64,000 nt of DNA, taken from assembly GCA_036898135.1 (NCBI GenBank), contig CM072514.1, forward strand, positions 82,712,433 to 82,776,432. The letters run 5' to 3'. How positions within the stretch are numbered: position 1 is the first letter of the stretch; each line of letters opens with the position of its first letter. The stretch comes from Oncomelania hupensis. Lineage: Eukaryota > Mollusca > Gastropoda > Littorinimorpha > Pomatiopsidae. Positions 12,188 through 24,160 of this stretch are shown in pieces. A program made the position numbers and the translations under genes. The notes below the pieces were generated by a model that ran no database searches, was not told the DNA's origin, and saw nothing but the letters and a program-made list of their open reading frames with translations.

Positions 12188-12500
12188 TACTCCTTGGAAT
12201 GAGAGTATAAACCGAGGTCCAGCCTGTGCACGCACGCATTCCATCGCACGGACTTTTAAAGATCCTGAAGCTCATGTCCTAGACGAGTGCGTGCCGGCTA
12301 CACAAATATACACAGCACGCACAAAAGTCACTTCCCCCCCCCCCCTCCCCCAAAACCCAGTCGCACAGGATAGTGCCCAGTCATCTGGGAGTCAAACTAT
12401 GCACCCCAAAAGCTGCAAGTGCGCACCTCGGGCGGCTCGCACCTCGGGCGGCTCGCACCTCGGGCGGCTCGAGATAGATCCTGTATCGGCCAGCGCACTG
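12188..12500 (+). mobile_element. Family C SINE-like repeat
   Basis: Starts GAGAGTATAAACCGAGGTC, includes GCATTCCATCGCACGGAC and GATCCTG..GCTCATGTCCTAGAC, and ends near GATCCTGTATCGGCCAGCGC. A GCACCTCGGGCGGCTC unit is tandemly repeated three times at about 12423-12472. Similar to copies at 40365 and 37118. Confidence 0.65.
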
Positions 12501-12544
12501 AACATTCCACAGTGGATGGAGGATACACGCGCGTTATAAAGAAA

Positions 12545-12561
12545 CATCATCGTCGTCATCG

Positions 12562-12617
<56 letters not shown>

Positions 12618-12658
12618 GTCATCATCATTATCATTATCATCATCATCATCATCGTCGT
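12545..12658. repeat. (CAT)n microsatellite
   Basis: Long ATC/CAT triplet array with a few interruptions. 12659-13568 is otherwise unremarkable, with a pyrimidine-rich stretch 12840-12960. Confidence 0.9.
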
Positions 12659-13568
12659 CCTATAAATAACATAAAAAAAGAAGAAAATTTTTTTTAAAAA
12701 AATACTAAAAGAAGATGAACTGAATAAAACAATACTAACAAACACAAACGTTTTTACTATTACGGATCCATTGTACTTGTTTCATACCCCTGTGGTTAGA
12801 GAAAGCCCTCTGTCTCTCTGTTTAGATGTCATTCACTTCGCCATTACCTTGGTCTTCCTCTCCCTTCCCATCTCCTCCTACCCCCTATTCCACCCCTCAC
12901 CTTCTCCACACAATTGCCCCCCCCTCCCACCTCCCTCTCCCTCCCACCCACCCCCCCCCTCTAACTCTGTTTAATGTCTAGTAATGTTGATAGGCTAGTA
13001 ATGGAGACTGTTTATTTCACTGCCTGTGAAACGCCAAGTATGTCACTGTTGAAGGTTGTTTTGATGCGATGTCATTTAGAAGAGCGCAGTCGGAGTTGAG
13101 AGTGCTTTCATAATTTTTTTGCTATAATTAAACTGCAGAGTGCAAATAATCACCCCACCCTGTTTAACAACTGAGGTTATATTCATGATTGCTGTTACAC
13201 TAAGCCTGACGAGTGCAACCGACGGTTTACTAAAAGTGCGAACTATTATTATGCAATTCAAGAGTAAACGTATACGTGCCCTTTGCTGTTCAACTGTCCT
13301 TGTCATAATATGAAGACTTAAGAAACCATCTATCGACAATAGTATTGTCTCTTTTGTTTCGATCGCTTGTTCATTATGTCTTTCTTTGTGTCCGTTAAGA
13401 CGAAGTAAAACCAAACTGGAGAGTGCTGTTCTAATGAGCCAAAAAACTCCACCTTCGGGGAAGACAATCCGATAGAGTGCGCCTAGGGTAGCGTACTCCC
13501 GGTAGTAAATAGGCCTACGTGATCGAGACCCATATTCTTTGGCCCCTTGTAATAACTGTATACCGTGT

Positions 13569-13798
13569 TGCGTCAGGCCATGTGGGGCCGGCTAGCTCAG
13601 TTGGTAAGAGCGTCTTGCTAGTAACCGAAAGGTCGCTGGTTCGAATCCCGGATTGGTCAACGTGTGATCATATTATTTTTCCCTTTACCAACAACTGGCC
13701 CGCTGGTGTCAGTATAAATCGGTCCAGTAGTCACCTATATGCGAAAGTGTCGTGTGACTATAATCTACAAACAACAACAACGTCACGCCATCTGCTGG
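13569..13798 (+). mobile_element. tRNA-derived SINE, family T
   Basis: tRNA-like head with box A TAGCTCAGTTGGTAAGAGCG and box B GGTCGCTGGTTCGAATCC, then a body to CTACAAACAACAACAAC. Flanks CGTCAGGCCATGTG and CGTCACGCCATCTG look like a 14-bp target duplication with two changes. The same sequence is on the minus strand at 16557-16752. It resembles a tRNA-Thr(AGT) head but is a SINE. Confidence 0.85.
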
Positions 13799-13882
13799 AG
13801 TACCGAACTCTATAAAAATTTGTTATTATTAATATATATTATATGACTAGACTATTAAAAAAATATTATGTATGATTTCAGA

Positions 13883-14027
13883 CTTGGTGAAATGTTTGGA
13901 GTGATTATGTACATGTTGTCAGTACTACAAACGATTTATTTTGTGAAAAGTCTGTCAGGCCGAGCACAAAATAAATCGTTTGTAGTACTGACAACATGTA
14001 CATAATCACTCCAAACATTTCACCAAG
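13883..14027. repeat. 63-bp perfect inverted repeat (hairpin)
   Basis: Arms 13883-13945 and 13965-14027 are exact reverse complements across 63 bp with a 19-nt loop. No target duplication or coding frame seen. Confidence 0.95.
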
Positions 14028-14227
14028 CAAAAAAAAAACATTTGGGGTCGCCTATGAAAGCTAAAGATATATACCGACATCAAAAAAGACTTAAAACTGT
14101 AGATTTTGATCCACGACCTGAACATGGAAGTACGCGACTATTGGCGCACCTATCGGCTGAACATTTGCATATTCAAGGGAAATAATTTTAATATTTTGGC
14201 CCATTGACGTTTCTTAGGTAGACAATA

Positions 14228-14357
<130 letters not shown>

Positions 14358-14393
14358 AGCCCTTGGAATATAATATAATTAGTTGTTTCCCCC

Positions 14394-14429
<36 letters not shown>

Positions 14430-15257
14430 AAATTAATTTCTTTTTTTATAAAGTCAAATTTTTTCTCATTAAAGAGGAAAGACAAAACATACATTAATTT
14501 ATTTATTTCAACTATAATAGACGTAGTCTAAGCAGAATATTAAAATTTTAAGTTACGATGGAATTACGGTACTTTCCTTTTCAGCGGCGATTGCGTGTAT
14601 CTTCGTGTGTGTGTGTGCGCGCGCGTGTATGTGTGTGTGGGTTGCTATTTTCTTATAGTTATGATTTATTTATTGATTGATTTATTGTCATTCTTGTATA
14701 GCGGTTTTTTCAGCTCCAAAGCTGCTCAAGGCGCTGGACGATACATGATTTAACTCAAGCCGCTAGCTGGAGGCGTCCACTGTCTACATTGGGCGCATCG
14801 TCTGGGGCCCTTGACCAATGAACACAGCTGGGCGGCCAGGGGAAAGGGGAACATGGACCTAGTGCTGATTTATTGATGATACAGACCTGTGCACACTCAA
14901 AATGCTCATCAGTAGCAAACAAACCAAATTTCAGTAGTTTTTAAACATTTTCAGTAGCAAGCTGTCACGACAGTTCAAATAAAAAAATCAGAATTTCGGA
15001 ATTTTAATAGAATTTTAATAAGTAATCCGTATTCTGCTCATGAAAATCGGAGAAAATACGGAAAATCCGTAGATGTGCACAGGTCTGATGATATAACGAG
15101 AAAGAGATATTGTGTGTGGTGTGTGTACGCGCGCGTGTGTATTTGTATGCAAGTATGTGTGTATGTGCGTGTGAGTATGCGTAGACATAATCCTTGAAAT
15201 GGGTGATTGACCTTGATTTTTATGCGGAGAATGGGTGTGTGTATTAGCCACCCACTT

Positions 15258-15480
15258 TTTTTCTAAGTGCACAGGAGTGCTCTTTTGGTGCATGGGAGTG
15301 CAGTTGTAGTGCATGAGAGTGTTTTAATTTTAAGTACAAGGGAGTGCTCTATCCTGGACGGGGAAAATCCAGTCAATTTTCGGGAAAATTTTGAAGGAAG
15401 TTCGACCTATTCGTCGCCTATAGGAGACGAACGAGGTCAACTTTTGAGACGGAACGTGCCAATTTTGCATTAGATTCTTA
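15258..15480. repeat. Palindrome-type repeat, second locus
   Basis: Contains serial GTGCA..GGGAGTGCTCT.. and GTAGTGCATGAGAGTG units and the hairpin TTCGACCTATTCGTC..GACGAACGAGGTCAA. Highly similar to 31610-31880 and related to 345-540. Confidence 0.7.
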
Positions 15481-15563
15481 CATTTTTAGAACAAATTTGC
15501 GTTCTCTCCTTCAAAAAAAACAACACTTTCCGATTCCTACATTCTTGGTGTTCTACATACTTG

Positions 15564-15612
15564 TGTGTGTGTGTGGGTGGGTGCGTGCGGGTGTGTGTGT
15601 GTGGGTGCGTGC

Positions 15613-15661
<49 letters not shown>
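15564..15661. repeat. (TG)n microsatellite
   Basis: GTGGGTGCGTGCGGG-type interruptions followed by pure TG. 15662-15950 shows nothing; 15955-16135 is a TC-rich tract. Confidence 0.9.
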
Positions 15662-15662
<1 letters not shown>

Positions 15663-16397
15663 GAGAAATTGAAGTGTTAGATAAATTGAAGTGTTAAATC
15701 GAACGTGACGTCTGTGTAGTTTGTGGCCCAATTAGGGCGTGTTTTGTGCGTGACTAATATGGAACGAAGGCGACCTAGCTGGTGCGAGTAGACCTTCGTT
15801 CAGATGGAATTATATTATCTGTTGTTGTTGTTGTAAGAGTGTCTTTGTGTATATATTTCTGTCTTCCTGTTTGTCTGTGTTTGTTTGCTAAAGAGAGAAT
15901 GACAGAGAATAAATGTTGAAAAGACGTTCTCGCACCGGCATACATAGGTTTATCTGAATCTGTCTCTCAGTCTGTCTCTCTGTTAATCTCTCTCTCTCTT
16001 TCTCTCTCTCTGTCTCTCTCTCTCTCTGTCATCCTCTGTCTCTCATTTTCCTCTATCAGTCATTCTGTCTCTCTCTCCCTCTCTCTCTCTACCTCTCTCC
16101 CCTTTCCTCTCCTCCCTCTCTCTTCCCTCCCGTTCTAATTTTTCTTCAAATTGACTCCAATATAAAAACAAACAAAACACCCTAACCCTGTAATTTTCTT
16201 TTTTCTGCGTCACTCACTATGCCTACACTCCTGTTCCACAATGCGTGCATGGTGGCTGACACTCGCTGATGTTTACATTGGTCTGCCCACTAAGTAGGCA
16301 AAGGTGAGCCTGGGCGAGTCTCAACAACGCAGTATGCGCCCGTTCCTCTTTCTCTAGTCTCTTGGTCCACTGGAATGCTGATTACAGGTTTTGTGGA

Positions 16398-16922
16398 GTT
16401 AAGTAGAACGATAACGAATAGGTAGAAAAATGAAATACAACTCTGTCCCGAATGAAGAACACTGAGTTATCGTTCCTGATTCTACGTTTTCATCCAATGT
16501 TCGGTAGAGGCACGTCTGCCTAAACGACACTGAATAGGATTTTTATTATTATTATTATATGTTGTTTGTAGATTATAGTCACACGACACTTTCGCATATA
16601 GGTGACTACTGGACCGATTTATACTGACACCAGCGGGCCAGTTGTTGGTAAATGGGAAAATAATATGATCACACGTTGACCAATCCGGGATTCGAACCAG
16701 CGACCTTTTGGTTACCAGCAAGACGCTCTTACCAACTGAGCTACCCGGCCCCATTATATATATGTATATATATATAAATCCTATTCATTGTCGTTTAGGA
16801 AGACGTGCCTCTACCGAACATTGGATGAAAACGTAGAATCAGGAACGATAACTCGGTGTTCTTCATTTGGGACAGGGTTGTGTTAATTTTTTTTTCTGCG
16901 TATTCGATACCGTTCTACTTAA
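16398..16922. repeat. ~148-bp inverted repeat enclosing a SINE
   Basis: Arms about 16398-16545 and 16775-16922 are imperfect reverse complements (cores TTCGGTAGAGGCACGTCTGC and GACGTGCCTCTACCGAACAT). Between them lies a minus-strand family T SINE. Looks like a fold-back element or inverted duplication with the SINE at its centre. Confidence 0.85.
16557..16752 (-). mobile_element. tRNA-derived SINE, family T (inside the inverted repeat)
   Basis: Minus strand reads GGGGCCGGGTAGCTCAGTTG, then GGTCGCTGGTTCGAATCCCG and a body ending in CTACAAACAAC. Near identical to 13586-13775. Confidence 0.88.
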
Positions 16923-17464
16923 TAATTTAGATATATGAGGTCCAGTAGTGATAGCCCAGAGAAGAAAGGCTTATTGAAACTTGGTCCTTTTATTCAATTC
17001 AGAATACAAGACAACTTTATTGTCCAATTTAAAAACATTATTTTAAAAAATCAACAACAAAATGTGTTTGAAATGTCTTTATTCCACAAATCAAGCACAC
17101 ATTTAGGGACAAAAAACAGGCTCATAGCCAAGGGGACGTTTGAATCGAATAGGAGGAATTTGGGGGGGGGGGAGAGGAGGATGAGACTACAAAAAAATAC
17201 ACCTAAAGAAAAACAATGATCGGCACATACAAAGACTGCTCTGAAAATTTTTTTAAAATATAAATAAAGATGTTAAAGAAGCAAAAAGAAGTTACACAAA
17301 CACTTCAAATGTCAAAGCCAACCAACGTTTATTACCCACGAGGGAGAATTCAAACAGCACACTGCGTCTCAGCACATAAGGAAATAAAAAATAACACATA
17401 AAATCACAAGGTTTCTAGTCTAGTGCTATAACTACATTTGTTCTAACAATCATACTTTCAACTA
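16923..17464. other. Intergenic, nothing coding
   Basis: AT-rich; contains ACAAGACAACTTTATTGTCC at about 17007, a motif also seen near 11400, 50345 and 55205. Confidence 0.5.
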
Positions 17465-17525
17465 TATTTTTAACATCGTCACACACACACACACACCTAC
17501 ACACACACCCACACCCACACACACA

Positions 17526-17580
<55 letters not shown>

Positions 17581-17633
17581 GTACGTAGAGTTTCGAGTGT
17601 ATGTCAGAGTAACGTCGTTTTTACCTAGCCACA

Positions 17634-17670
<37 letters not shown>

Positions 17671-17690
17671 ACACACACACACACCCGTGG
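17465..17690. repeat. (CA)n microsatellites
   Basis: Two long CA arrays, 17481-17578 and 17636-17685, separated by unique sequence. Confidence 0.9.
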
Positions 17691-18274
17691 GAATGCCGGG
17701 GGGTTCAGTATAAATAGTATCCCCACTTTCTGGAAATTTAGTGCTTTAAATTCCCACTGTCGCTGTCTTTCTCCTTTGTTCTTTCTAATTCCTACTCTGT
17801 TCTATCAATCTACTATACTATCTTCTTCTTTGCTAGACCAGTCACCTACCTTTTTTCATGAAAACTCTTCCGGGACAATACTCCTCATTTGTGTATGAGG
17901 TCTGTTGGATCAGCTTGGGAATATTGGACGCTTTCTGCCAGGTGGTCACTGGGGCTTCCTAAGATGTTATTATTTGGCAATGTAGGCATTTTATATGTAT
18001 GTGTTTTGTTGATATTGTATAATGATGTTTGTATTCTATTTTGTTTTTGTTAACGGGGGTTCGATAAATTAGAGTATAGCCTCAGCGTCCCCTGCGTGGG
18101 ATGTCCTTATAGTAAAGTGACTGGCTGATGGAGTGCCTTTAGTGTTACCACTATGGTTGTTTCAGCAGATCTTTTATGCGGATCAGGGGTGAGTCTTCTT
18201 TCACTTCTCTGGTCCTGATTTGGCTCGGAAAAAGTCCGCTGGACCTAAAACAATAACCATGTAATGTAATGTAA
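17685..18274 (+). mobile_element. Unclassified repeat, family B
   Basis: Full-length-looking copy: GTGGGAATGCCGGGGGGTTC, TATAAATAG, CTTTCTGGAAATT, GGGGGTTCGATAAATTAGAG, GTCCGCTGGACCTAAA and a (TAATG)n tail running into a CA repeat. Confidence 0.85.
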
Positions 18275-18320
18275 CACACACACACACACACACACCTACA
18301 CACACACACACACCAATCTC

Positions 18321-20117
18321 TGTTAGATTTCTCACTACTAACACACCCACACACCCCAGAATAACAAATGTATAGAAGATTTCGATTGGCTGACAAAACC
18401 ACTCATATCATTCACAGACAATTAAAACCAATTCCTTGTTCATTATGATACTATTGAGGGGATGAACGTAAATACAATAGAATATTACATTACACAGAGG
18501 AAAAGGAAAAAGGTCACACAAAACCGCTCAGTTAATACTAAGTAGAAGAATCACACGAGCTTACAAGTCAATCAGAATCATGGGTAAGTCAGTCGGTTAT
18601 CATGTTACCTACCATATTATTATATTCGATGTCTGTAAAGCGGAATAGATTTTTTTGTTCTTCTTTGATTTATGTTTGCATATAATTCGCCAACCATGCG
18701 AGCGGGATTGGAGCACGTTCGCCATATAATTTAGCGCGCACAAATAAACGTGCAAACAAAGATGTGTTCTTGATTCTTATTTATTTGTTGTATGTGATTA
18801 CAGCTATTGAAAATGGCAGCGTAAGGGGACGCAACTGTTCGCGCCAATTATGTTGATTTCTAGGTATGGCGTGTTCGAAGAAGCGAGAGTCTATGCAAAA
18901 ACGTGGCATATTTACTACTTCAGTTTAATTATGCGCCGAACATGGAACTACATTTAATGTCCTAGTTACAGGAGTGTTTACGGCGTAAGGATTTAACCTG
19001 AACCTCTCGAGGCCACAACTAGATGCTAGCAACGAGTTGTTCGCCACAGACTTCTGAGCCAATCGGATCCATGCGCGAGTCTTTTTTGTTTGTTGTTGTT
19101 GTCAGCATGTACCTCAGTTCTTTTGTTGTCTCATAGGCATACACTACGATACAATACTACAATACAAAAGGAATGCATTACAATACAATAAATACAATAC
19201 AATAAAAACAATACAGTAATACAATACAATGTTATAATACAATACAATACATATCAGAAAAACAATACAATGGAACTCAATAAAATACAACACGATACAA
19301 TACGACCTTCTTTATCCCACACGGAGCAATGACACACAATGGCGGATGTTTATTGGTTGTTTAACTGTTGACCTTGGATTATTTTAAAATGTTGTTTGTT
19401 CACTGCTGCGCATTGTTCCTTCTAAAAGAGGCGAGACTCTCAGGCAGGAACGCGGCAGTTTTAATACAATTTATGTATGCACTGAACACCAAAACAACAT
19501 TCAATTACGCACCCGTGATGGATCGCATTATGCACATGCCATCGTGTTCGGATGTTTTAGGAGTTGGACCCTGCATGGTTTAAAGAGGCCAAGGTCTCAC
19601 GGATATTTAATAATAAACACTTCAGCAAAGGAATGTATGGATTTATATTCAAACGGTACTTTTGAAAGAGTTGCTTTTGTTCATTTGTTGGTTTGTTTCG
19701 ATTTTGCTTAATTGTTTTTTTTTTCTTCTGACGGGGCAACAACCACTGTGAAATTAAACAGGATCCGTGACGCTGAAAGGCGTGATCTTGGGTCCCTTTA
19801 AAGTACCTGGCATTAAAGTACCTTCAGATGCTTTGTTTAGTTTTCGTGCCAGTGCCTTTACCTTCGAAATTGCATTGTTGTCACCTCAGGAGATGATAAT
19901 TATAGTGGGCAATGTTCTGTCCCCTGTGCAAGAAACAATTAGGATTGCATTTTCGGTGATCATTTTGCGGACTGAAGTGAGTGCTATTTGGGACAAGGGA
20001 TCAGTTCAGTATCTTAGTTATCGTCTATTGACACTATGGTAATTTTAGACACTCACGCGTATTCTATCCTCACATTTGCTCACACTCACACACTCATTAA
20101 AAGAAATACATCTTATT
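18321..20117. other. Intergenic, AATAC-rich stretch, no gene seen
   Basis: 19145-19305 is rich in ACAATACAAT. An open frame at 19368-19583 has no recognisable features. The rest appears unique. Confidence 0.5.
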
Positions 20118-22566
20118 AATTTAGTAATTTCCTATCCTATCCTATCTTGTCCCGTAGCCCGGAGGTCGTAGGGGCACCACAGATGATCGTTTAACCAGCA
20201 TACTCCATCTTTCTCTGTCCTCAGCAGCCCTGATGGCTTCGCTCAGTGTCAAACCAGTCCATTCTCGAATGTTGTCCTCCCACTTCTTTTTCGGTCTCCC
20301 TCTTCTTCTACCTCCTTGCACTGTGCCTTGCAGAATAGTCTTTGCAAGGCCTGATGATCTGGTGACGAGGCCATAGCATTGGAGTTTCCGTTTCTTCACC
20401 GTTGTGAGAAAGTCGTCGTGTTGTCCAATGGCTTGTGTGATGGTCTGTCGGACTTCGTCGTTGGGTATAGGAAATGCCCAGAAGTCTTCTGTAGCACCTC
20501 ATCTCCATGCTTTGTATTCTTCGTTGTAGCTCTGCTTTGAGGGCCCATGCTTCGCAAGCATATAGGAAGATGGAGATGACAAGGGAGTGCAGCAGTCTTA
20601 CTTTGGAATGTAGACTGATGGACCTGTCTTTCCAAATGGGCTTCAACCTTGTCAGGGCAGCAGTTGTTTGTGCGATCCTGGAGAGGACTTCCTGTCGGGA
20701 CCCATTGTCTGATACAATGGCTCCTAAACATTTGAAGCTATGCACTGTGTTGAGGGATTGGTCTTGGACTTTAATGTCCGTGTTGATGCCATTGGTGTTG
20801 TTGGTCATCATTTTGGTCTTCTCTGCACTTATTTCCATTCCATAAGCTCTGGAGGTGGTGTCAAGCCTCTGTAGCAGCTGTTCAAGTTCTTGTTCCTCTC
20901 CAGCCAATCCATCAATGTCATCCGCAAAACGAAGATTGGAGATTGCTCTACGCCCTATGCTGACAGTGCCTTCATGATCTGCAAGAGAATCTGACATGAT
21001 GCGCTCTAGGAAGATGTTGAAGAGTGTTGGAGAGAGTAGGCATCCTTGACGCACACCGATTGTTGTTCTGAACCAGTTCCCGATGGCGCTGTTGTGGAGG
21101 TCTGCACTGGTAGCCTTGTTATACAGGCTTTTGATGGATTCAAATAATTCAACGAGACAAATAACAGGGTTTGAGACTCTTGGAGTTAGCCAGATACAAC
21201 AATCTGGTACTGGCAAACACGCTTGGTCTCCACAAAAACTCCAGACGATGGACATGGCACAGTCCCGGCGGGGAGCATCACAAACAAATATACTACATCA
21301 TGGTCAAGAAACGCTTCAGATCAAGCATCAACATAGGCAGGACACGCACTTTTCCAGGAGCAGACATCGGAAGTGACCACGATCTCGTGATGATGTCTTT
21401 CCGGCTCCACTTGAAGAGAGTAAATACAGCAAAGTGCACTAGATTGAAGTTCGACCTGGACAAACTGCAAGACCCAGAGCTGGCAGAACTATTTCATGCC
21501 ACAATTGGAGGGAAATTTGCACCACTGCTCATTTTGGGGGCTGGTGAAGTAGATGTCAACACCATGACCACCACCTTCAACTCAGCTGTGGCAGATGCCG
21601 CCACTGAGATCCTTGGCAAGCACCGACCAAAGAAGAAGCCGTGGATCACACCTGAAATTTTGGATCTGTGTCATAAACGAAGAGAGATTTTAAAAAAAAA
21701 ACTCACAGGGAGCTGATGTCTACCGAAAAATCAACTATGACATCCGAAAATGCATGCGCACAGCAAAGGAGAACTGGATAGATGATCAATGCCAGGAAAT
21801 AGAGAACAGTCTGAACAGGAACAACAGCAAGAAGGCCTACCAGACTGTGAAGCGGCTGACAAGTGTCAAACAGGCCAAAGTCTCCACGATCCAAAGCAAG
21901 TCTGGCATATGCCTTACAGAAGAACAAGAAGTCTTGGACAGATGAACAGAGTACTGCTTTGACCTTTACAGCCATACACCAAATGGAGACCCATCAGTTC
22001 TAGCATGTCCCGAGAACAGAGAAGAAGAAGAAATCCTCCCAATTCTCCGGGAAGAAGTTGAGGCAGCAGTTCAATCGCTAAAGAAAAGGAAGTCAGCGGG
22101 AGTGGACAACATACCCGCGGAACTGCTACAAGCAGGAAGAGAAGCGATGATTGATGCCCTCACCATTATCTGTAACAAGATCTGGCAGAGTGGGGAATGG
22201 CCTATACCATGGACCTAGTCACTTGTTATCACTCTTCCCAAGAAAGGTAACCTTCAGGAGTGTGAAAATTACCGCACCATCAGCCTCATCAGCCATCCCA
22301 GCAAGGTTCTCCTGAAAATAATACTCAACAGGTTGAAACCCCAAGCTGAACAAATCATAGCTGAAGAACAAGCAGGATTCCGGGCAGGGTGAAGTACCAC
22401 TGAACAGATTTTCAACCTCAGAATAATCTGTGAGAAATACCTACGGCACCAACAACATCTATATCATGTGTTCATAGACTTCAAGAAAGCGTTTGACCGA
22501 GTCTGGCATGCAGCTCTATGGGCAACAATGAAAGTGTACAACATCAGCCCTAAAATTTAGTAATTT
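20118..22566. mobile_element. LINE family 1, 5'-inverted (twin-primed) insertion
   Basis: A perfect 13-bp duplication AATTTAGTAATTT (20118-20130 and 22554-22566) bounds a 2.42-kb insertion. The 3' half (20131-about 21138) is on the minus strand: GGATA tail, RT C-terminus, LRFADDIDGLAGEEQELEQL, and up to SIKSLYNKATSADLHNSAIG. The 5' half (about 21146-22553) is on the plus strand: endonuclease end GSDHDLVMMSFRLH (about 21380), then RT AELFHATIGGKFA and FIDFKKAFDRVWHAALWAT, stopping at NISPKI. The two halves abut at the same place in the protein (ISPKI then IKSLY). Confidence 0.95.
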
Positions 22567-23689
22567 AACAGTACATAATTAAAAAAAAAAAACAACAACG
22601 TATTACAATTTTCATACTGGCGATCTTATCAAAACACTAATAATTTTTTTTACTACATGTGGGACGTGGATGATAATAATATAACCTACATTGTTCGACC
22701 ATATTTTCTATCATGTAACAGTGATCTTTACAGAATAGGATTGATACTGTCCCCTATACGCTCAATGTGTCCGGGGACGTTAATTTACTCAAGACAGGAC
22801 ATTCAAATGGAATATAATTTATATAATTTTTTTTGCAGAACAAGCACGATTTATGCTTCACAAGAATTTAATATTCCAGGTCCTTAACGTATTTTTTAAA
22901 ATTAATTTTGAGGTGTTTCTGCTACAGTTAAATTCAAAAAGGTACTTTTATTGAATGTAATTTACAATTAAATTCAGAAGCACTTTTCTTGATTGTAGTT
23001 CTTCTATTTCCCTATCCAATATAGAAAATATTTAATGACAAGATAATTTTATATCAACCATTATTGTATTAGATGTTTTCAGTGCCCCTTCTTTAGCTAA
23101 CTTATCACACACTTCATTCCAGCATATTCCACAGTGTGAGGGGGCCACAAGGGAGAAAACTCCTGACTCCTCATACCCACACTCCCTTCATTGAACCTAC
23201 ACCTAAACACACCTTCACTACCTATACACAGCCAGAGGTGTCTACGCTTATCATTGAATATCTTGTCTAGTATCGAAAATGTGAATGGACTACAGTGTAA
23301 ATTACATTAAATAAATAAATACGGCCATGCCTAATTCAATAAATAAATAATGAACAGAATTAAAACTGATATAAATAAATAAATTAATTAATAAATAAAA
23401 CATCAAAGCCAATCTACACGTAAGGCTCTGTTCGTTGAATCATAATAATGTGTAATGAAATTAAGGATGTGCACTTTTAGAATCTAATTGTCGAAACTCC
23501 GCCGTTTTTTTATATGAATTTGAGGCGTAGATTGTACTCTATTGCTACCCGTGATCGTAATAATATAATGTGTTAAACTTTGCACTTTTAGGACTTTAAC
23601 ATTCAACTCGGCCATGCCTATTCGGGTTACTTATAGTCTAAAGCAATTGGTCATCTACTGATTGCAGAGTAGCTTATCTAAGCATTTAC
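22567..23689. other. Intergenic AT-rich DNA
   Basis: AATAAATAAATA-type tracts near 23310-23400; no gene seen. Confidence 0.5.
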
Positions 23690-24160
23690 ATGTGAGGTTA
23701 ATTTAACTTGGCGCTGTTAGATTCTAATTAAACAAAATTCTAATAATTCCGTTCAATTAGACTTATAGATTAGTTAAATTCAGCTAGTTTTAAACAAATT
23801 TGACTTGCATATTCTAGCTAAATTAAACTAATTATGTTCAATTTAGAGTCGGTGCTGTTACATTTTAATTGCATTCGAATGCTTCTACTAACTTGTGGTT
23901 GATATTCTAGTTAAATTGAGCTAATTCTGTTCAATTTGGACTTGGCGCTGTTAGATTCTATTTAAACTTAACTATTTCTATTCACTTTAGATTTTGCGCG
24001 GCTAGAAACTAATTACATTCAACTAATTCTGTTGCAACTTAGACTTCAAGAATCTATTTAAATTCAACTAATTGTATTCAGTTTAGACTTTAGCGGTGAA
24101 ATTCAGCTAAATCTATCCAATGTACATTTTTGCGCTGTTAGATTTAATATATTACCTTTA
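23690..24160. repeat. Diverged AT-rich tandem repeat
   Basis: Roughly 55-60 bp units with recurring GGCGCTGTTAGATTCTA and CTAATTCTGTTCAATTTAGA. Units are strongly diverged. 24161-25130 shows nothing except a G-run at 24426 and short TTAGGG-like CCTAACCC copies near 25015. Confidence 0.65.

Noticed and set aside
13586..13660. Functional tRNA gene
   Set aside because: Same head and body recur at 16557-16752; a SINE with a CAACAAC tail.
21703..21975. Minus-strand 90-residue frame
   Set aside because: Antisense of the LINE RT region.
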